Shown: positions 1 through 11,860 of the stretch, piece by piece
Layout of the letters: the number at the start of each line of letters is the position of its first letter
Position numbering within the stretch: the stretch's first letter is position 1
DNA from: Manis javanica
Taxonomy: Eukaryota; Chordata; Mammalia; Pholidota; Manidae
Length of the DNA stretch: 64,000 nucleotides
Direction of reading: 5' to 3'
Assembly (NCBI RefSeq): GCF_040802235.1
Contig: NC_133172.1
Coordinates: 32,383,738-32,447,737 of the forward strand
Position numbers and translations under genes: made by a program
Notes under the pieces: generated by a model
What the model was told of the DNA's origin: nothing
What the model saw: only the letters and a program-made list of their open reading frames with translations
The model's database searches: none

Positions 1-257
1 CTCTCCCCCTGTCCTTCTTTTAGTCCCTCCCGCTAAGGTGGCAAGGGTGACTCCTCAGTGCCAGTGCTCACATCCTATGAACTCAGCCATCACAGGTGAA
101 AGACCACTCCGAAGTCTCAATATTTCTTGTGAAAGTTTGATTCTCACTTTACTGGCCAGGGTAGATCTAGGTATTGTGGGACCTGAAGCTTATCCAATTT
201 TGCGGGGAAGTCTTCTTTAAGAAAAGAATGCATGATTCTTTTATAGTAGTGATGAAT

Positions 258-258
<1 letters not shown>

Positions 259-289
<31 letters not shown>
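259..289. repeat. (AC)n(AT)n microsatellite
   Basis: Eleven or so uninterrupted AC units are followed by four AT units. Confidence 0.98.
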
Positions 290-879
290 AAACTCACCGA
301 CCTAAATAAGTATATCCTGACTCAGCTTCCCCTTAGCTTGATTCCAGAAATGCCTGTGTTCACTCCTACATCACATAACACAAGGGAAAGTATGGAAAGT
401 CAGAATGGGAAGAGATGGTGGTCTTAACTGATTGAGGATATAATATCTAATCTTGAAAATGTCAGCAAAACAAACAGTCATGTGACCACATTGCTGGGAC
501 CCATTCTAGCTTGGAAGGGGCTCGTGCAAGTGAGGGGCCCGGAAGCATAGCTTCAGCAGCCTCAGGATAAACCCTCCCTTGGAAGTGACCTAGGGCCAGC
601 CACAGTGGCCACTGTGATGAAATGAGTTGTCCGGCCTTGTATTGGGAACATCCCAGAGGCTGGAGTGGGGTTGGCTCTCCGTGAACCATGTGGATGGAGG
701 TGGGGGCGGGATAGTCCACCAGAGGAGACCCAGATGCTATTATCAGAAGGAGATTGGCTGCTAGACAGGCAGAAACGGGTGTCAACTGTCACGTACAGAG
801 CAGAAAGACCAATGGCCCTGGAGTCAGGAAACTAGGATTGTAGTTCTTCCACTTATACATTCTTCTGAGTTCAAATCCT

Positions 880-1180
880 GTGCTTTGTACTGGGGCTACA
901 GCAGGGGGATTCCATGACCTGATTAATGAGAATAATGGCGTGATACAGGCTCACCAAGCAGGGAAACCTAACCTAGTCCCTGAAGGCATGAGGGCATCCC
1001 TCTAGGGAGGCTTGAAGTGAAGACCTGAAGGATGAGCAGGAGTTGGAGAGACAGATTGTTCTTGGCTGGGGTAATAGCGTGAGAGCACAGCCAGTTAAGG
1101 AAAAGTGGGTCTGTGGAGACAGGCTGAGAGGCAGCATCAGGCAGATCATTTTCAGTAGGGAAATGGCTTGATCAGTTTTG
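880..1180 (+). mobile_element. L2 LINE fragment
   Basis: Text resembling the L2 3' region (ctggggctacagcaggggga, then gaagacctgaaggatgagca and a cagatcattttcag-like segment). It is diverged and truncated. Confidence 0.6.
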
Positions 1181-3334
1181 CTTTTTAGGTTAGTTTCCCC
1201 TTTTGTAAAATGCAAGAAGTAAAGCACCCTGGGTCGTGTTATTAAAAGGACCTAATGAAATAATGTGTGTACCCACTAACTTCTCCAGCATCCCCAGTAT
1301 AACTCCTTGCTGTGTGCACTGTCGTCTTTGTGTATCTCAAGGACCTTTATTCCCTAAGGAGAGCCTCATGCAGATAATGCAAGAAACCATTTGGCCTGGA
1401 ATGCACATATGATATCTTTCTCTTTTTACTGGCAGCAGATTTACCCGCCTAATTATATTTGGCATAGGCTAATATTAAAATTCATCTGCATTCCCTCTAA
1501 CAGCTGCTGTCCAAGGGTTGGGAAGTCAGGAACATCCTGGCAAACCACCCTGAGACTGAAATATTTGTAGCTGATAATCTGTATGTGGACAATTGAGAAA
1601 GGCCTGTAGTATATGTTAGGGCAGGCGTCCAAACTCCAGCAAGGGAGCTCTGGCTTGTGTTAAATTTTACATTGCTTCAACAGAGAACTTGCTAGGTAAC
1701 TGGGCTGAGAGGTGTCCACCATGCATTTGACTGTTAGTAATTTCTGGCCTTTGGTGGGGCTGATGTCGTCATAACTGTGTTTCAAATTTGTCTCTTTTTC
1801 AAAAGTTTAATATCGTCCAGGCCTTTCTGGATTGTGTTAAAATGAGATGGCACTTGCTGATATCATCCAGGGTTTGGATTTTCGCTTACATATGGGATTA
1901 AGTAATAGGCCTACCCCTTTTCAACTATCTCTTTTCCCAGGCCAGTTCCCTATCACAGTCAAGTCAGAATTTATGGTGTGTTTGTCATGTAGCCTTCCTG
2001 ATGTCTACCTGTGGGATTTGGTGCAGTTTAGCACAGTCTGATGGGATGTCTGCTCTCTGTGTATGTGGTACATGCTACAGACACTGTGGATAACCCAGGG
2101 GGAGTAGGCAGAAGGGCCCCAGCTTTCAAGAAACTTAGTCTGACTGTGAGGATGTGGCGGGCTCCATGAAGCCATCCAAAGATCCCAGATAGGACTGTCC
2201 AGAATGAAGCACTGGGCTGAATGGGGATAGACAGGACTCATATGTAATTTGTGCAAATTACAAAAAAGGTCCCCTTCTCAAGACACCTCTCTGCCTCTGT
2301 CAGTAAAATGTCATGAGCAATACACAAATCTATGGTGTCCAGCATGTGAATGGTGCCCCCTAGACTTGTACAATTTATAGCCTGCTTCTCAGAGCCAAGC
2401 TCTTGGTGACCCCAAATGACTTCATACCCAGAGGGAGAGCCCTGGGGTGCTGGTCCCACCTGAGTGCTCAGAGGGTGGGACTGCAGGAGGGCCGGTCTGT
2501 TTTCATTCCTAGCCTCCTCCTCTGCTGTTTGGGTGCTGGGTGCCAGCTGTCAGCAGCTCGGGTTTGATGGGCTGCGCATCCTGCCCCCTGGGTTGCTGCT
2601 GCTTGCTGGGGTAAGCAGTGACGTGACCCACAGGAGCCACTGGTACTTCCCTCTGGGCCTGTGGGTGGGGGCGGAGGGCTGGGAGCGTAGACCGTGATCA
2701 GTTGCCACCACTCAGGTATTTCCTACTCTCACCAGTGTTCCTCAGCACTTTCTTCCTTCTCTCTCTCTTCCTCCCCCACCCTCCATCCTCCTTGTTTTTA
2801 AACTGGGGGAGGGGAGAGGGAAGAGACTGTCTTTGATCTCAGCAGAGGAAAAAAAGTCTGTTCTGTTCAGGCTTTTGGCTAACACAACAAACAGTGTTTA
2901 AAATTTAACTTTGCTTAATTAATTAGTAATTCTGTTTAATGCTGTCTGATCTCCCTCCAAAAGGTATTTTGAAGCTTGAGAAGGGAACATCAAAGGGAGC
3001 CGGGTGAAGATGGTCAAGTAACGCATTTAATCTGGCAGTTGCTGGGGGTGGAAAGATGCCAGATTGGGAGCTAATGTGGGAGAGAGCCATCATCTGGTAA
3101 ACAGCCAGCCGGAGCAGCTTCCCAAGAGGAGCTCCATACACTGCTGCCAGACCCGTTTAAGCTGAGAATTGGCTTTAAGAGAGTATAACTGACATTTTTT
3201 TTTTCTTCCATGGCTACTGTGTATGGCTGGGCAGGTTGTGTATTGCACAAGTTTCCAGTCAAATAGGTGAGCAGCAGGTGAAACCCATCTTGCACCCTGC
3301 TTATCAAGGTAGCATGTGCATTTACATAAAGCAC

Positions 3335-3545
3335 AATTCACAAACTTTTCTGTGAAGGGCCAGCAAAGTATATATTTTAGGTTTTGTGGGTCACATCATC
3401 TCTGTTGAAACTACTCAACTCTGCCATTGCAGAGTGAAGCAGCCATATGCAGTGCATATGAGTGTAATTATGTTCCAATAAAACTTTATTTACAAAAACA
3501 GGTGGTAGACTGGGGTTGGCTCAGGGGGCAAAGTTTGCCAACTTT
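3335..3545. mobile_element. Short hAT-like DNA transposon fossil
   Basis: It contains hallmarks of a common mammalian nonautonomous element: aaacttttctgtgaagggcc, actactcaactctgccattg, and ccaataaaactttatttaca followed by an end reading aaagtttgccaacttttgct. The two ends are partly inverted copies of each other (agtttgccaac / aaacttttctg). The family is not named because I cannot run a library search. Confidence 0.6.
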
Positions 3546-4769
3546 TGCTCAAGTCCCACAAAGGGACTTCTTAGGCAAGTGCAAGGTTTTGCTTTCCTCC
3601 TCATCTGTCCCTTCCCTTCCCTTTTCACCCACTTTTCCACTGCTTTCCTTTCTTCTTTTAAATCAGCAGCATTTCGTATAGTTACTGTGACTTGTAATTT
3701 TGAAGAGTGCTTAGAGTTCTCCTGAAATTATGGTCCCCCCAAAAGTCATCTCTGAGGAAATAATCACTGGGCTAAACAAGAGTAAGAGACAGAGAATGGA
3801 GTTAATCTGCTGCCAAAGTCTGTCTCGACACACGTGTTGTTCTCCTGGCTGGTTGGTTGGGCCTCTGCAGCCTGCAGGGAGCACCATTCACCCTTCTCTG
3901 GCCTGTTCCTGAGCCTGATGGTGGACGTATGGAGGCCGATTTGTTCCGCATGGGGACAAATGGCTGGGGGCAGATGCCAGTTGCAGAGGGCTCCTTTGTG
4001 GATGGATATAGAAGCAGGACCTCTGAGTCCCAGGCCCTGCCTCTGGCATCGAGTCTGTGAGGCTCTCTGATCGGTTCTCTGACACCACCTCTGGCCCACT
4101 GGGCAGGAGATAGTGAGAAGGTGAAAGGCCTTCTTTGGTGGGGGCAGTGGGTACTGCTGTCCTCGCTGGGGCCCCATGCTAGGAAGGGGGTCACTGGGGG
4201 GTGTTTAGGTGATTTTCTGAGCTGGGATGGAATGAGGGACCAGCTGGTGAAGAGAGGACTCTTCAGGCCATGCTGGTCTTTGGAGAAGATACATGAAGAG
4301 GGTGAGGGGCCAAGGGGACATTCTGTGCCTCTCTGGGAGAGGAAGAAGGAAGGGAGGCAGGGCAAGACCTGAGGGAGGATGGGCTGTTCGTGTGCAGGGG
4401 GAGGGTGCTCCGGAGAAGGGGAGAGCAGAGGCAGAGGTTTCTTTTCTTTGGATTTTATCAAGTGGAACTTGAAAGGCAACATTGAACCTGAAGGTGGTTT
4501 TCTGATAACTTCCCTTTGAACTTAAAGTTTGCTTTCGATAAGCCTGGCTGGCTTACATCTCCAGCCAGGACCTCTGTGGAGCAAGGCAGCGGCTTTGAAG
4601 ATGGAGCTGGCCTTTGTTTTTCTTTCTTCTCTCCTCTCCCCACTCCTCAGGCTGGTGAGGATGTTGCAGGCCATGATAGCACTATGGTTTCTCTGGTGGG
4701 GTGGTTTTGGGGTGAGGAGGATCATCTGGATCTGGGCTACCAGCCGGGACCATGGCTCATCTACATCTT

Positions 4770-4965
4770 TTGCAAAGCCAGCATTTACTGAGCACTTACT
4801 GTATGCAAGCCACTCTGCGAAGTAGGCACTTTTCTCATGGCCCTGTCCCAAAAGCCATGTGAGAGAGAGACCAATCATACCCATTTTACAAATGAGAAGC
4901 CACACGCCCAGCCCAAGTTGTCCAGGTCAATCAGTGGCAGAGTCAGAATATGAACCTAGGAGGAG
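4770..4965 (-). mobile_element. MIR SINE
   Basis: It has the reverse MIR order: gagcacttactgtatgcaag, cccattttacaaatgagaag, then gtggcagagtcagaatatga. Confidence 0.85.
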
Positions 4966-5964
4966 TCCAAATGTGCTCTCCCAACAGGGACATTCCCACT
5001 GAGCTCAGCTGCACCCATTGGAGATGCTGGGGGCTTCTAGAGCTGAGGGTTTCACTTGGTGCTGGCAACAGGGAGAGACCTGGCTCCCTGACTCACTCCA
5101 AGAAGCCTCTCGTTGACCTTTTTGCCTTCTTTTAAATGGGAATGACAGGAGTGTGTACTGCTTTGTGGTCTGGTAGAGAGGCTGTGCAGGGTACCTGTCT
5201 GCTCCCATGATGGTGGCAGCTCTGGCCCAGCAGGACACCAGTAGATGGGGATGGAGGACTCAGAGTGGCCCAGGCTCTATGCTTGGTTGTCCTCAGGTCA
5301 CTGGCTGACTGCCCGCGTGGCTTCCCCCGGGCTGGCGTTGCAGTGTTGTAGGACGCCTCCTGGCCGTTGAGGTGTTCTGCTGTGGGGAAGCAGGGAAGCA
5401 GGACTTGGTTTTATCCACTGTATGAAGTGGTCAGCAACAGTGACAGTGCCCTGACAACCAGCCCACTGGTGAAGATGCCAAGTGCCCCCCACCCACAGAG
5501 GCCTCTGAGGAGCCAGGTCTTCTCTAGGTTTGTCTTCACTGGTCTCGTCTGTGAAAGCACCAGGAGGTGGCCGGGTGCTCAGTGAGGCGAGGTCTCTAGC
5601 CAGAGCTCCCTGCAGCTCTAGGAAGGTGCTGCCTTGCCATGGGCACAGTGTGGGCTATAGATGGAGCTGGGGCAGTCAGTTGCCACCATGGCCTCCTTGT
5701 CCCTGCCTGTCTGGACTGGTGACCAGGAGCGTCCTTTGCTTCAGCGACTCCCACCCTGTCCTGCCCCCACCGTGGATGACCTGTATTTGATATGGTTCCT
5801 TGTGTCCATTTGTATTCGAATAGCCTCAGTTTTGAGAAAACTTAACTGCCACCTGTGCCCGTTTCTAAAAGACTAAATGGGGAAGGGACATCATTCCCTG
5901 TTACTACTAATGGCTGGGACCTGGTGTGCTAGGTCATAACTTGTTGATTGCACACAAGAATCCT

Positions 5965-6095
5965 CTGGGGGAGGGGACTGCTATCATCCCCATTTTACAG
6001 TTGGGGAAACTGAGATGCCTAGAGAAGTTACATGACCTATTATGGGCCATACACAGTATAGGAAGGGTCAGAATCCAAGCAGACACTAACTCCCC
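5965..6095 (-). mobile_element. MIR SINE fragment
   Basis: It contains tcatccccattttacagttg, ggggaaactgagatgcctag and a gtcagaatccaagcagac end, the core of MIR in reverse. Confidence 0.8.
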
Positions 6096-6657
6096 CCCAA
6101 CCCCTGCTTTCTGGGTGGAGGGGTGGAGGTGCACTGTCTCAGGTCTCTCTCCCTGCTCCTGACCAGTGCTCATGGCTGTATGCTGGGCCCAAGCAGGTGG
6201 CATCTTTGAGGAGGCCAGTATGTCAGCAGGGAAAGCAGCGAGATGGTGCAGAAATGGCCATGGTCCGCGAGCCCCCTCTCGGGGCTCCAGAAGCACCTCT
6301 CAGCCCTTGCCCACCTGCCCTTTTGGCCTGACTGCCCGGGGTGGCTTCAGGCTGCCTATCTGTGCTGTAGAGTCAGGCAGGGCACAGAGGCTTGAGAGGC
6401 ATACGGGCAAAGCCTGAGTGGCGTGGGGATGTGCCCTGGGCGGGGTCTCCCCTGGGGCAGCCCCAAGCATTACCAGAGGCCAGAGAGCAAAGTGATTTTA
6501 ACTCCAGCAAATGGCAGGGCAGGAAGGGGCCCCAGCACCCTGGCGGTCCTCAACACAGGCCCCAGAACAAAGGCCCAATGAGGGCAACCCCATAGCCTGG
6601 GCATAAGGGGGCGAGGCGCTCCCCTCCTCATGCTTTCTCACTCACTTCTCTCCGCAG

Positions 6658-6764
6658 TGGCCCTGCCTCCTGAGAAGACTGATGGGGTGGCCAGTGGAGA
6701 TGAGAAGAGGATGGAGAAGGCAAGTGAATCTTGCCCAGGCTCTAAGAAGCAGCTGAAATTTGAA
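6658..6764 (+). CDS. NKD1: NKD1 coding exon, linker before the EF-hand
   Basis: The acceptor reads tccgcag before 6658 and the donor gtaagt starts at 6765. The exon is 107 bases: two bases finish a split valine codon, then 35 codons follow. It encodes a linker running from ALPPEKTDG to KKQLKFE, closely matching human NKD1 with a few substitutions (for example VAS where human has LGS). In the family this segment leads directly into the EF-hand. No exon ending one base into a valine codon, as required upstream, was found in 1-6657, so the previous exon is probably outside the window. Confidence 0.95.
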
Positions 6765-7447
6765 GTAAGTTTCCTTTCTTGGCACTAAGCCTGGAGAGAA
6801 GGGTTTTCTTTTCCCAGAGGAGCTTTTTGAAGAGGGAAGCTAAGTCCTGCCCACATGTGAGGACCCCTCGCCTCCTGCATGAACAGCTGCCCTCTGGGCC
6901 CAGCACTACCTCAGCCCATGCCAGCCCCAAGCACTCACCGCTGCCACCCCTCTCAGCCGCAGCCCCTAGCCTCAACACTGGGAGGAGGCCTGAGGGTCCT
7001 GCTGGGCTGGGGTTGGGACATGAGAGTGGACAAGGGCACTCCGGCCCTGGTGTTACTGTTACTATGCTAGGTGACTGCCTTCCTCTCTGGGCCTCAGTTT
7101 CCTCCCGTGGAAGAAAACTTTCTTCCCAGCTCCTGAGGCTGTTCTGTGGAATACACAGGGGCTGCCAGGTGGGCTGGAGGACCAGGAAGCAGGAGGCCTT
7201 GGGCAGGTCCCCGACTCTCTCTGGGACTCAGTTTTCCCGTGTGGTTAACGATGGAAGGGGCATGCCCTCCCGGAGCTCACAGTCCTGCCCTGGCCCCACG
7301 AACAGTATATTAAGCTCCTTCTGTGTCTACCAAGTGCAGCACCAGGTGCTGAGAGCATGACCCAGGCCTGCCTGCGTGGAGCTTGCTGGCTTTTCTTCAC
7401 TCTGCTTTTTCCCTCCCTCCATCTTCTCTGTTTTCTTCCTTGAGACC

Positions 7448-7625
7448 ACTAGGGCATAGCTCTGGAGCCAGCAGGCTGGGTTCAAATCCTGCCTCTGGTG
7501 CTGCCTCACTTGCCTCACGTGTGAAGTGGTAACAACGTCCGTCTTATCAGAATGTTTCAGACAGCAGGATGAGTTAATACATCTAAAGCTGAAAGGGTTT
7601 CCAGTGCAGAGTAAGCACTTTCCTT
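7448..7625 (+). mobile_element. MIR SINE
   Basis: It has gctctggagccagcaggctg, ggttcaaatcctgcctctg and gagttaatacatctaaagc in MIR order, with the middle diverged. Confidence 0.75.
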
Positions 7626-7709
7626 CTAACTTCCAACCAATGCTGACTGATCCGTGCTGGTTACCAGGGGACCCAGCAGGGAGCTGGGTGTGGTTCCCGT
7701 CCTCAAGCA

Positions 7710-7712
<3 letters not shown>

Positions 7713-7755
<43 letters not shown>
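7713..7755. repeat. (GT)n microsatellite
   Basis: About 21 uninterrupted GT units in an NKD1 intron. The array is long enough to be polymorphic. Confidence 0.98.
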
Positions 7756-7756
<1 letters not shown>

Positions 7757-7984
7757 TGGGGGTGGACAGGTGAGGGGGTTAGATGAGTGACCCAGACCCA
7801 GTAACTGCACAACTGGTGATGTGACAGGGATCTGGGAGCACGGGGCAGGGGCTATTCACCTATGTCAGGCCAGAGGGATGCAGAGTGCTGGACACTTTGG
7901 CAATCCCAGACTCTGTGTGGCATCCAGAGGAGGAAGCAGGGGCTGCAAGCAGAGGTTGGATTGGGTGGGAGCATCTGAGTCGAG

Positions 7985-8240
7985 CCTCTGAGCGCAGGAA
8001 TGGGAGATGGGAGTGGGGGTGCACAGAGGAGCCTTTGGGGTAAAGGACACACCTGGCAGAGGGGACAGTAGGAGCAAAGGCCTGGAAGCTTGCCAGGGCC
8101 AACGTGTTGAGTGGGGATAAGTGGCTTGCTTAGGGATGGTGGGGTGTAGGGGAAGATGGCACAGGAAAGGGGGTAAGATGGGTCACCGTGGGCCCTGAAT
8201 GCAGGAGCTGAGGAGGGCAGGCAGCATTTAATTGAGGAGC
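7985..8240 (+). mobile_element. Possible L2 fragment
   Basis: The segment has the L2 body style (gagcaaaggcctggaagctt, then a long purine-rich stretch with gtgggccctgaatgcaggag). It is diverged, so the call is tentative. Confidence 0.4.
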
Positions 8241-8582
8241 TGGGATTTCTGACTTCTTCCTGGAGTCCACCCAGGTCCCTGCAGGTCTTCTGGGGGTGGT
8301 TGGCAAAGCTGAGGGTTGAGCACAGCAGCCGCAAGGGAAGGCCCAGACCCCGATGTCCCTTCCCTTGGAGCCCAAGTGGGTGTGTTTCTGGAAGGGGCCA
8401 GCTAACTGCCTGAGACTCATCCATGGAGGAGGACTCACTTGAGAAGTCCAGGTGTTGGGCCAAGAAGACACATATGACAAAACTGGGGTTGGGGGTATAG
8501 TTACCCAGCCCATTTCTAAACTTCAAACCTGAGCTGCTTCCTCTGGAGCCAAATGGAAGGGCCTGGGAGAGGGAATCGGGTG

Positions 8583-8585
<3 letters not shown>

Positions 8586-8631
<46 letters not shown>

Positions 8632-8640
8632 CGTGCGCGT
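8586..8640. repeat. (GT)n microsatellite with GC variants at its end
   Basis: About 22 GT units are followed by gcgtgcgtgcgcgt. It is the second long GT array within 900 bases. Confidence 0.98.
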
Positions 8641-9589
8641 CAGCATGTGTGGGGCAAGTGCTGTGCCACATGAAACGGTGCCTCTGAGTGCAGAGCGGGC
8701 ACTTGGCAGGTATCAGACGGGCACGTCACAACTGAGGGAAGGCTGACTTTGAACTCAGCGTGGGCTGCCCAAGAACTGCTGGAGGGAACTGGCTTCGAGC
8801 TGCAGAAGCTGGGGGCGGGGACGCCATGCTCTACACACTCCTGCCTTTAAGAGGCCAGGTACCACCCTTCTTGGGGGCGCAGAGCCTGTTCTCTTGCAGA
8901 AGGAGAGGTGGACTGAGGCAAGACATGGAATAGAATGATCTGGGAGCATCTTTGCTTTTTTTTTTTTTTTAAATAGAATTTTGTGGATCTTAAAGGCCGT
9001 TTGTGGAATCTCTTTCCCAAAATGGCCCTCCTTTCTAGAACACTCTGGGTGTTCAGCCAGCTGCTGCATGCATTCCACCAGCGGAGGAGCTCACCACTTC
9101 CAGTGTAGAGTCATTGTTTTAGCCACTCCAGGCTGTGTGCACAGTGATTGAGTCATTGTATTAATTATAGCGAAGGCAATAGCAGTGACTACCTATTCCT
9201 TGGACTTCTCTGTGTGTGAAGCAGTTTCCATGTTTGTTTCCAGTTTCCCCAAAGCAGACCTCAAAGCCTTGGGAGGTGACCCCTGGAAGGAGAGAAGCCA
9301 CCAAGCGTGGGTTAATGTGTGGATCACCGCGAGAAGGCTGGTGCTCAGGGTTGCTGGGGACCCTCTGAGAGCCATACAGAATGCCTCAGATTTGGCCCCC
9401 AGAGGGTTGAGGAGGTTGGGGTATTAGCTGAAGGCTCAGTCCCTCCCTTGTTCGGCTGCCCCTGGGTATTCAGTCCCTGGCTCTTCAGGGCTGCCCTCAG
9501 ACACAGAAGCCGGGTGCTTGAGCTGTGTGGTCAGGAACTGCCCACCACAGCGGCAGAGGAGCCCCATGGACGTGGGGTGGGCAGCTAAT

Positions 9590-9700
9590 GCTCCCTATTG
9601 CCTTGGGAGATCAGTACTGTTATTTTCCGTGCTGTGTATATGGGGAAACTGAGGCACTGAGCGGCCATGCCCAGGACCACACATGTGGAGGGCCAAGCAA
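9590..9700 (-). mobile_element. MIR SINE fragment
   Basis: It contains ggggaaactgaggcactgag and ccaggaccacacatgtgg in reverse-MIR order. Confidence 0.7.
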
Positions 9701-10112
9701 GGGTGGTGTCTAGGGCAGACATGGCATTTAACTATTAATGTTCACCTTCTCCTGCCCTCCAGGTCAGGTGGCTACCCTAAGGTTCCTGCCCTAGCTTTCC
9801 AAGTTACTGTTCCTTGTGTCTTCCAGAAACTTCCATCCTTTGGTTCAAGTTCAGTCTTCCTGAGGCAACATAGCCTCCTCTCAGACCCCAGCCCCTGCCC
9901 CTTGAAGACCCAGGGACTGTCTGGCAACCCACAGGCATTGCTCCCTAGGCCAACCTTCCCCTTCATGGCCTGGCCTCACGCCATGGCCTGTCATGTCTTG
10001 GTCATTGTGCTCTCCCTTCACTCAGGGTTGGGGAGGGCGGCGGGGAGGTGGCAGTCCCATGACCAGCTGCTGGGTGACCAGCCCTGCTTGCCTGTTGTCC
10101 CTTTGTGTCCAG

Positions 10113-10208
10113 GAGCTGCAGTGTGATGTGTCTGTGGAGGAGGATAGCCGGCAGGAGTGGACTTTCACCCTGTATGACTTTGACAACAATGGCAAGGTCA
10201 CCCGTGAG
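10113..10208 (+). CDS. NKD1: NKD1 coding exon, first part of the EF-hand
   Basis: The exon is exactly 32 codons, with acceptor tgtccag before 10113 and donor gtgagt at 10209. It encodes the segment from ELQCDV to KVTRE, including the EF-hand entering helix (QEWTFTLYDF) and the calcium loop DFDNNGKVTRE. Loop positions 1, 3 and 5 are D, D and N, and position 6 is the usual Gly. The loop's last acidic residue (position 12) is the first codon of the next exon, so the intron cuts the EF-hand at its final ligand. In NKD proteins this EF-hand region is the main Dishevelled-binding surface. Confidence 0.97.
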
Positions 10209-10770
10209 GTGAGTGGGCCTCTTTGAACTCCTCTACTCCTGCCCCCCATCTCCTGAGCCAGTCCCACTCCTAAGGGCAGGCTCACAGGCAGCAGTGAGGG
10301 GTGGGGAGGGGAGCGAGGCTGCTGCAGCTTTGGGTAGATGTGGAGGGGCATCCCAGAGCCCAGTGAGTGGGGGCAGGTGACAATAGGAAGGGGCAGCAGG
10401 CCCCCGTGCAGTCAGTCGCCTTCCACTACTCCTGTTGGGTAAGGGGCAGAAGGCGGGCACAGAGCCCCGAGGGCTCCCCAAAGGGGTCCCTGAGTCCCAA
10501 AAGGTCCAGATGGTTCCAGAGCTGTAGGCTGGGGCTGGACCACCCCAGGCCACCTCCCACCTCAGCCAGTCTGCCCAGGAGCTGAGGCCAGGCAGCACCT
10601 CCCTCCTGATGTGGGAATGAGCTCCCAGCCTTGGGGCGCTGCCCCAGGCTCTGGTCACGGCCTTGTTGCTGGCCTGTTCTCCCTCATCCTTCTCCCTTCG
10701 CAGGCCATCTCTCTCCACTCAGCCCTCCCCCTGCACGCATCTCCTCCCTGTGCTCCTCGTACCCTTTCTC

Positions 10771-11235
10771 CATCACACTGAGCACCTGCTGTGTGCCTCT
10801 ACTGAGCATTAGGTATGAGAACATGGCAGGGGGCACAACAAAGATAGCTCCTAACCTTGTCGTTCTGACAGTCCGAAGAGGGAGGCAGATGCCAAACAAT
10901 TAGGGGATAGTTGTAAGCTATGACATGTTCAGTGAAGGAAGTAAACAGAGTGGAGCAACAGGATGGGCAGCAGCTTTCCGGGAAGCCTCCTGGAGGAGGC
11001 ACCACAGGAGTGGAGCTAGGCAGTGTAGTGTGCAGAGACAGGGAGAGAGTCCTGGGCATGGCAGGGCAGGAGCCTCAGGGTGTGTAAGGAGCTGGAGGAG
11101 ACTGGTGTGGTGGCCTGGCACTGGCAGAGCAGGCCAGGCGGGGCTTTGAAGGCCCTGGCAGCAGCCTGGCTTTGATTCCATGTGCTAAGGGAAGCCACAG
11201 GGGATCAGTTTAAGCGGGGGCGTGACCTGCTCTGC
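10771..11235 (+). mobile_element. L2 LINE, 3' part
   Basis: It runs from cactgagcacctgctgtgtg through tagctcctaaccttgtcg, gggaagcctcctggaggagg, ggctttgaaggccctggcag and gggggcgtgacctgctct, the standard L2 order over about 460 bases. Confidence 0.85.
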
Positions 11236-11634
11236 CTTATTGTAGAGTCTCTGCCTCCTTTCTGCCTTGAGCCTCGGTGTCGTCCTGTCTGCCCCCTCAT
11301 TTCTATTTCTTTCCTCCCATTTCTCCTTGGCATCCTCTCCCTCCCCAGAAGGCCTGGCTTTCAGATGTCCGCCTTGCAGATCTTCCGAGAAGTCTGAGAT
11401 TAGCCCACGGGCTCCACACCTGCCCTCATGGGCACATGAGGGCTTCAGGGGTGTTCCCACAGAGCACTGAAGCTTTGCTGTCTTACCTTGCCATCCTGGT
11501 TCAGGGCTGAGTACTTTCTTCTCTGTGGTTAGTGCAGGAGAAGCTGCCAGAGTGACAGAAGTCCTCTCCTCCTCCCCAGGCTGTGGTTCAGAGGGTGTTA
11601 GGACACAGCGGAGGAAGGAGCTGTGAGTAACCTG

Positions 11635-11860
11635 TAATCGTAAGTGACAGAATCTCAGCCAACAAAATACATAACTAAGAGGAGTAATATATTGACTCAT
11701 ATAACTGATATTCAGTCCAGAGTTCTGTCTGGATCCAGGCAGCAACCCTCCCAACTCAGAAGTTCCAGAACCGAATCTCACTGGCCCTGATCGAGTCACA
11801 TCTGGCCTCAAACTAGTCATTTTTGCCATGTGTTTGTGATGCATTAAATGGCTGATTCTG
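11635..11860. mobile_element. Interspersed repeat, family not assigned (copy A)
   Basis: It shares the pattern gtaagtgacagaatctcagc, a ttgactcata-like segment and a tggatccaggcagcaa segment with the copy at 37665-37880. Confidence 0.5.

Larger units (their letters stand above)
1..6657 (+). other. NKD1: NKD1 intron (no exon recognised)
   Basis: No NKD1 exon is recognised before 6658. The interval contains an (AC)n tract, MIR, L2 and hAT-type fossils, listed separately, and an AT-rich unique segment at about 1370-1560 that may be conserved. Long open frames such as the minus-strand one at 4482-3802 show no protein family features. Confidence 0.8.
6765..10112 (+). other. NKD1: NKD1 intron
   Basis: This intron holds two long (GT)n arrays, MIR and L2 fragments and a poly-T run near 8957. 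No additional exon or RNA gene is recognised. A long minus-strand open frame (8646-7852) exists only because the (GT)n array reads as Thr-His repeats on that strand. Confidence 0.8.

Noticed and set aside
3802..4482. Minus-strand open frame of 226 codons in an NKD1 intron
   Set aside because: The product is Pro/Ser-rich with no recognisable family or domain. The DNA is GC-rich with no splice or promoter context, and several overlapping frames are equally open.
7852..8646. Minus-strand open frame of 264 codons with a Thr-His repeat start
   Set aside because: The start is simply the (GT)n array read on the other strand, and the rest overlaps L2-like sequence. No protein family resemblance.
8868..8885. 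Possible CTCF half match near cttgggggcgcaga
   Set aside because: The 5' half of the motif (CCASYAG) is not present.
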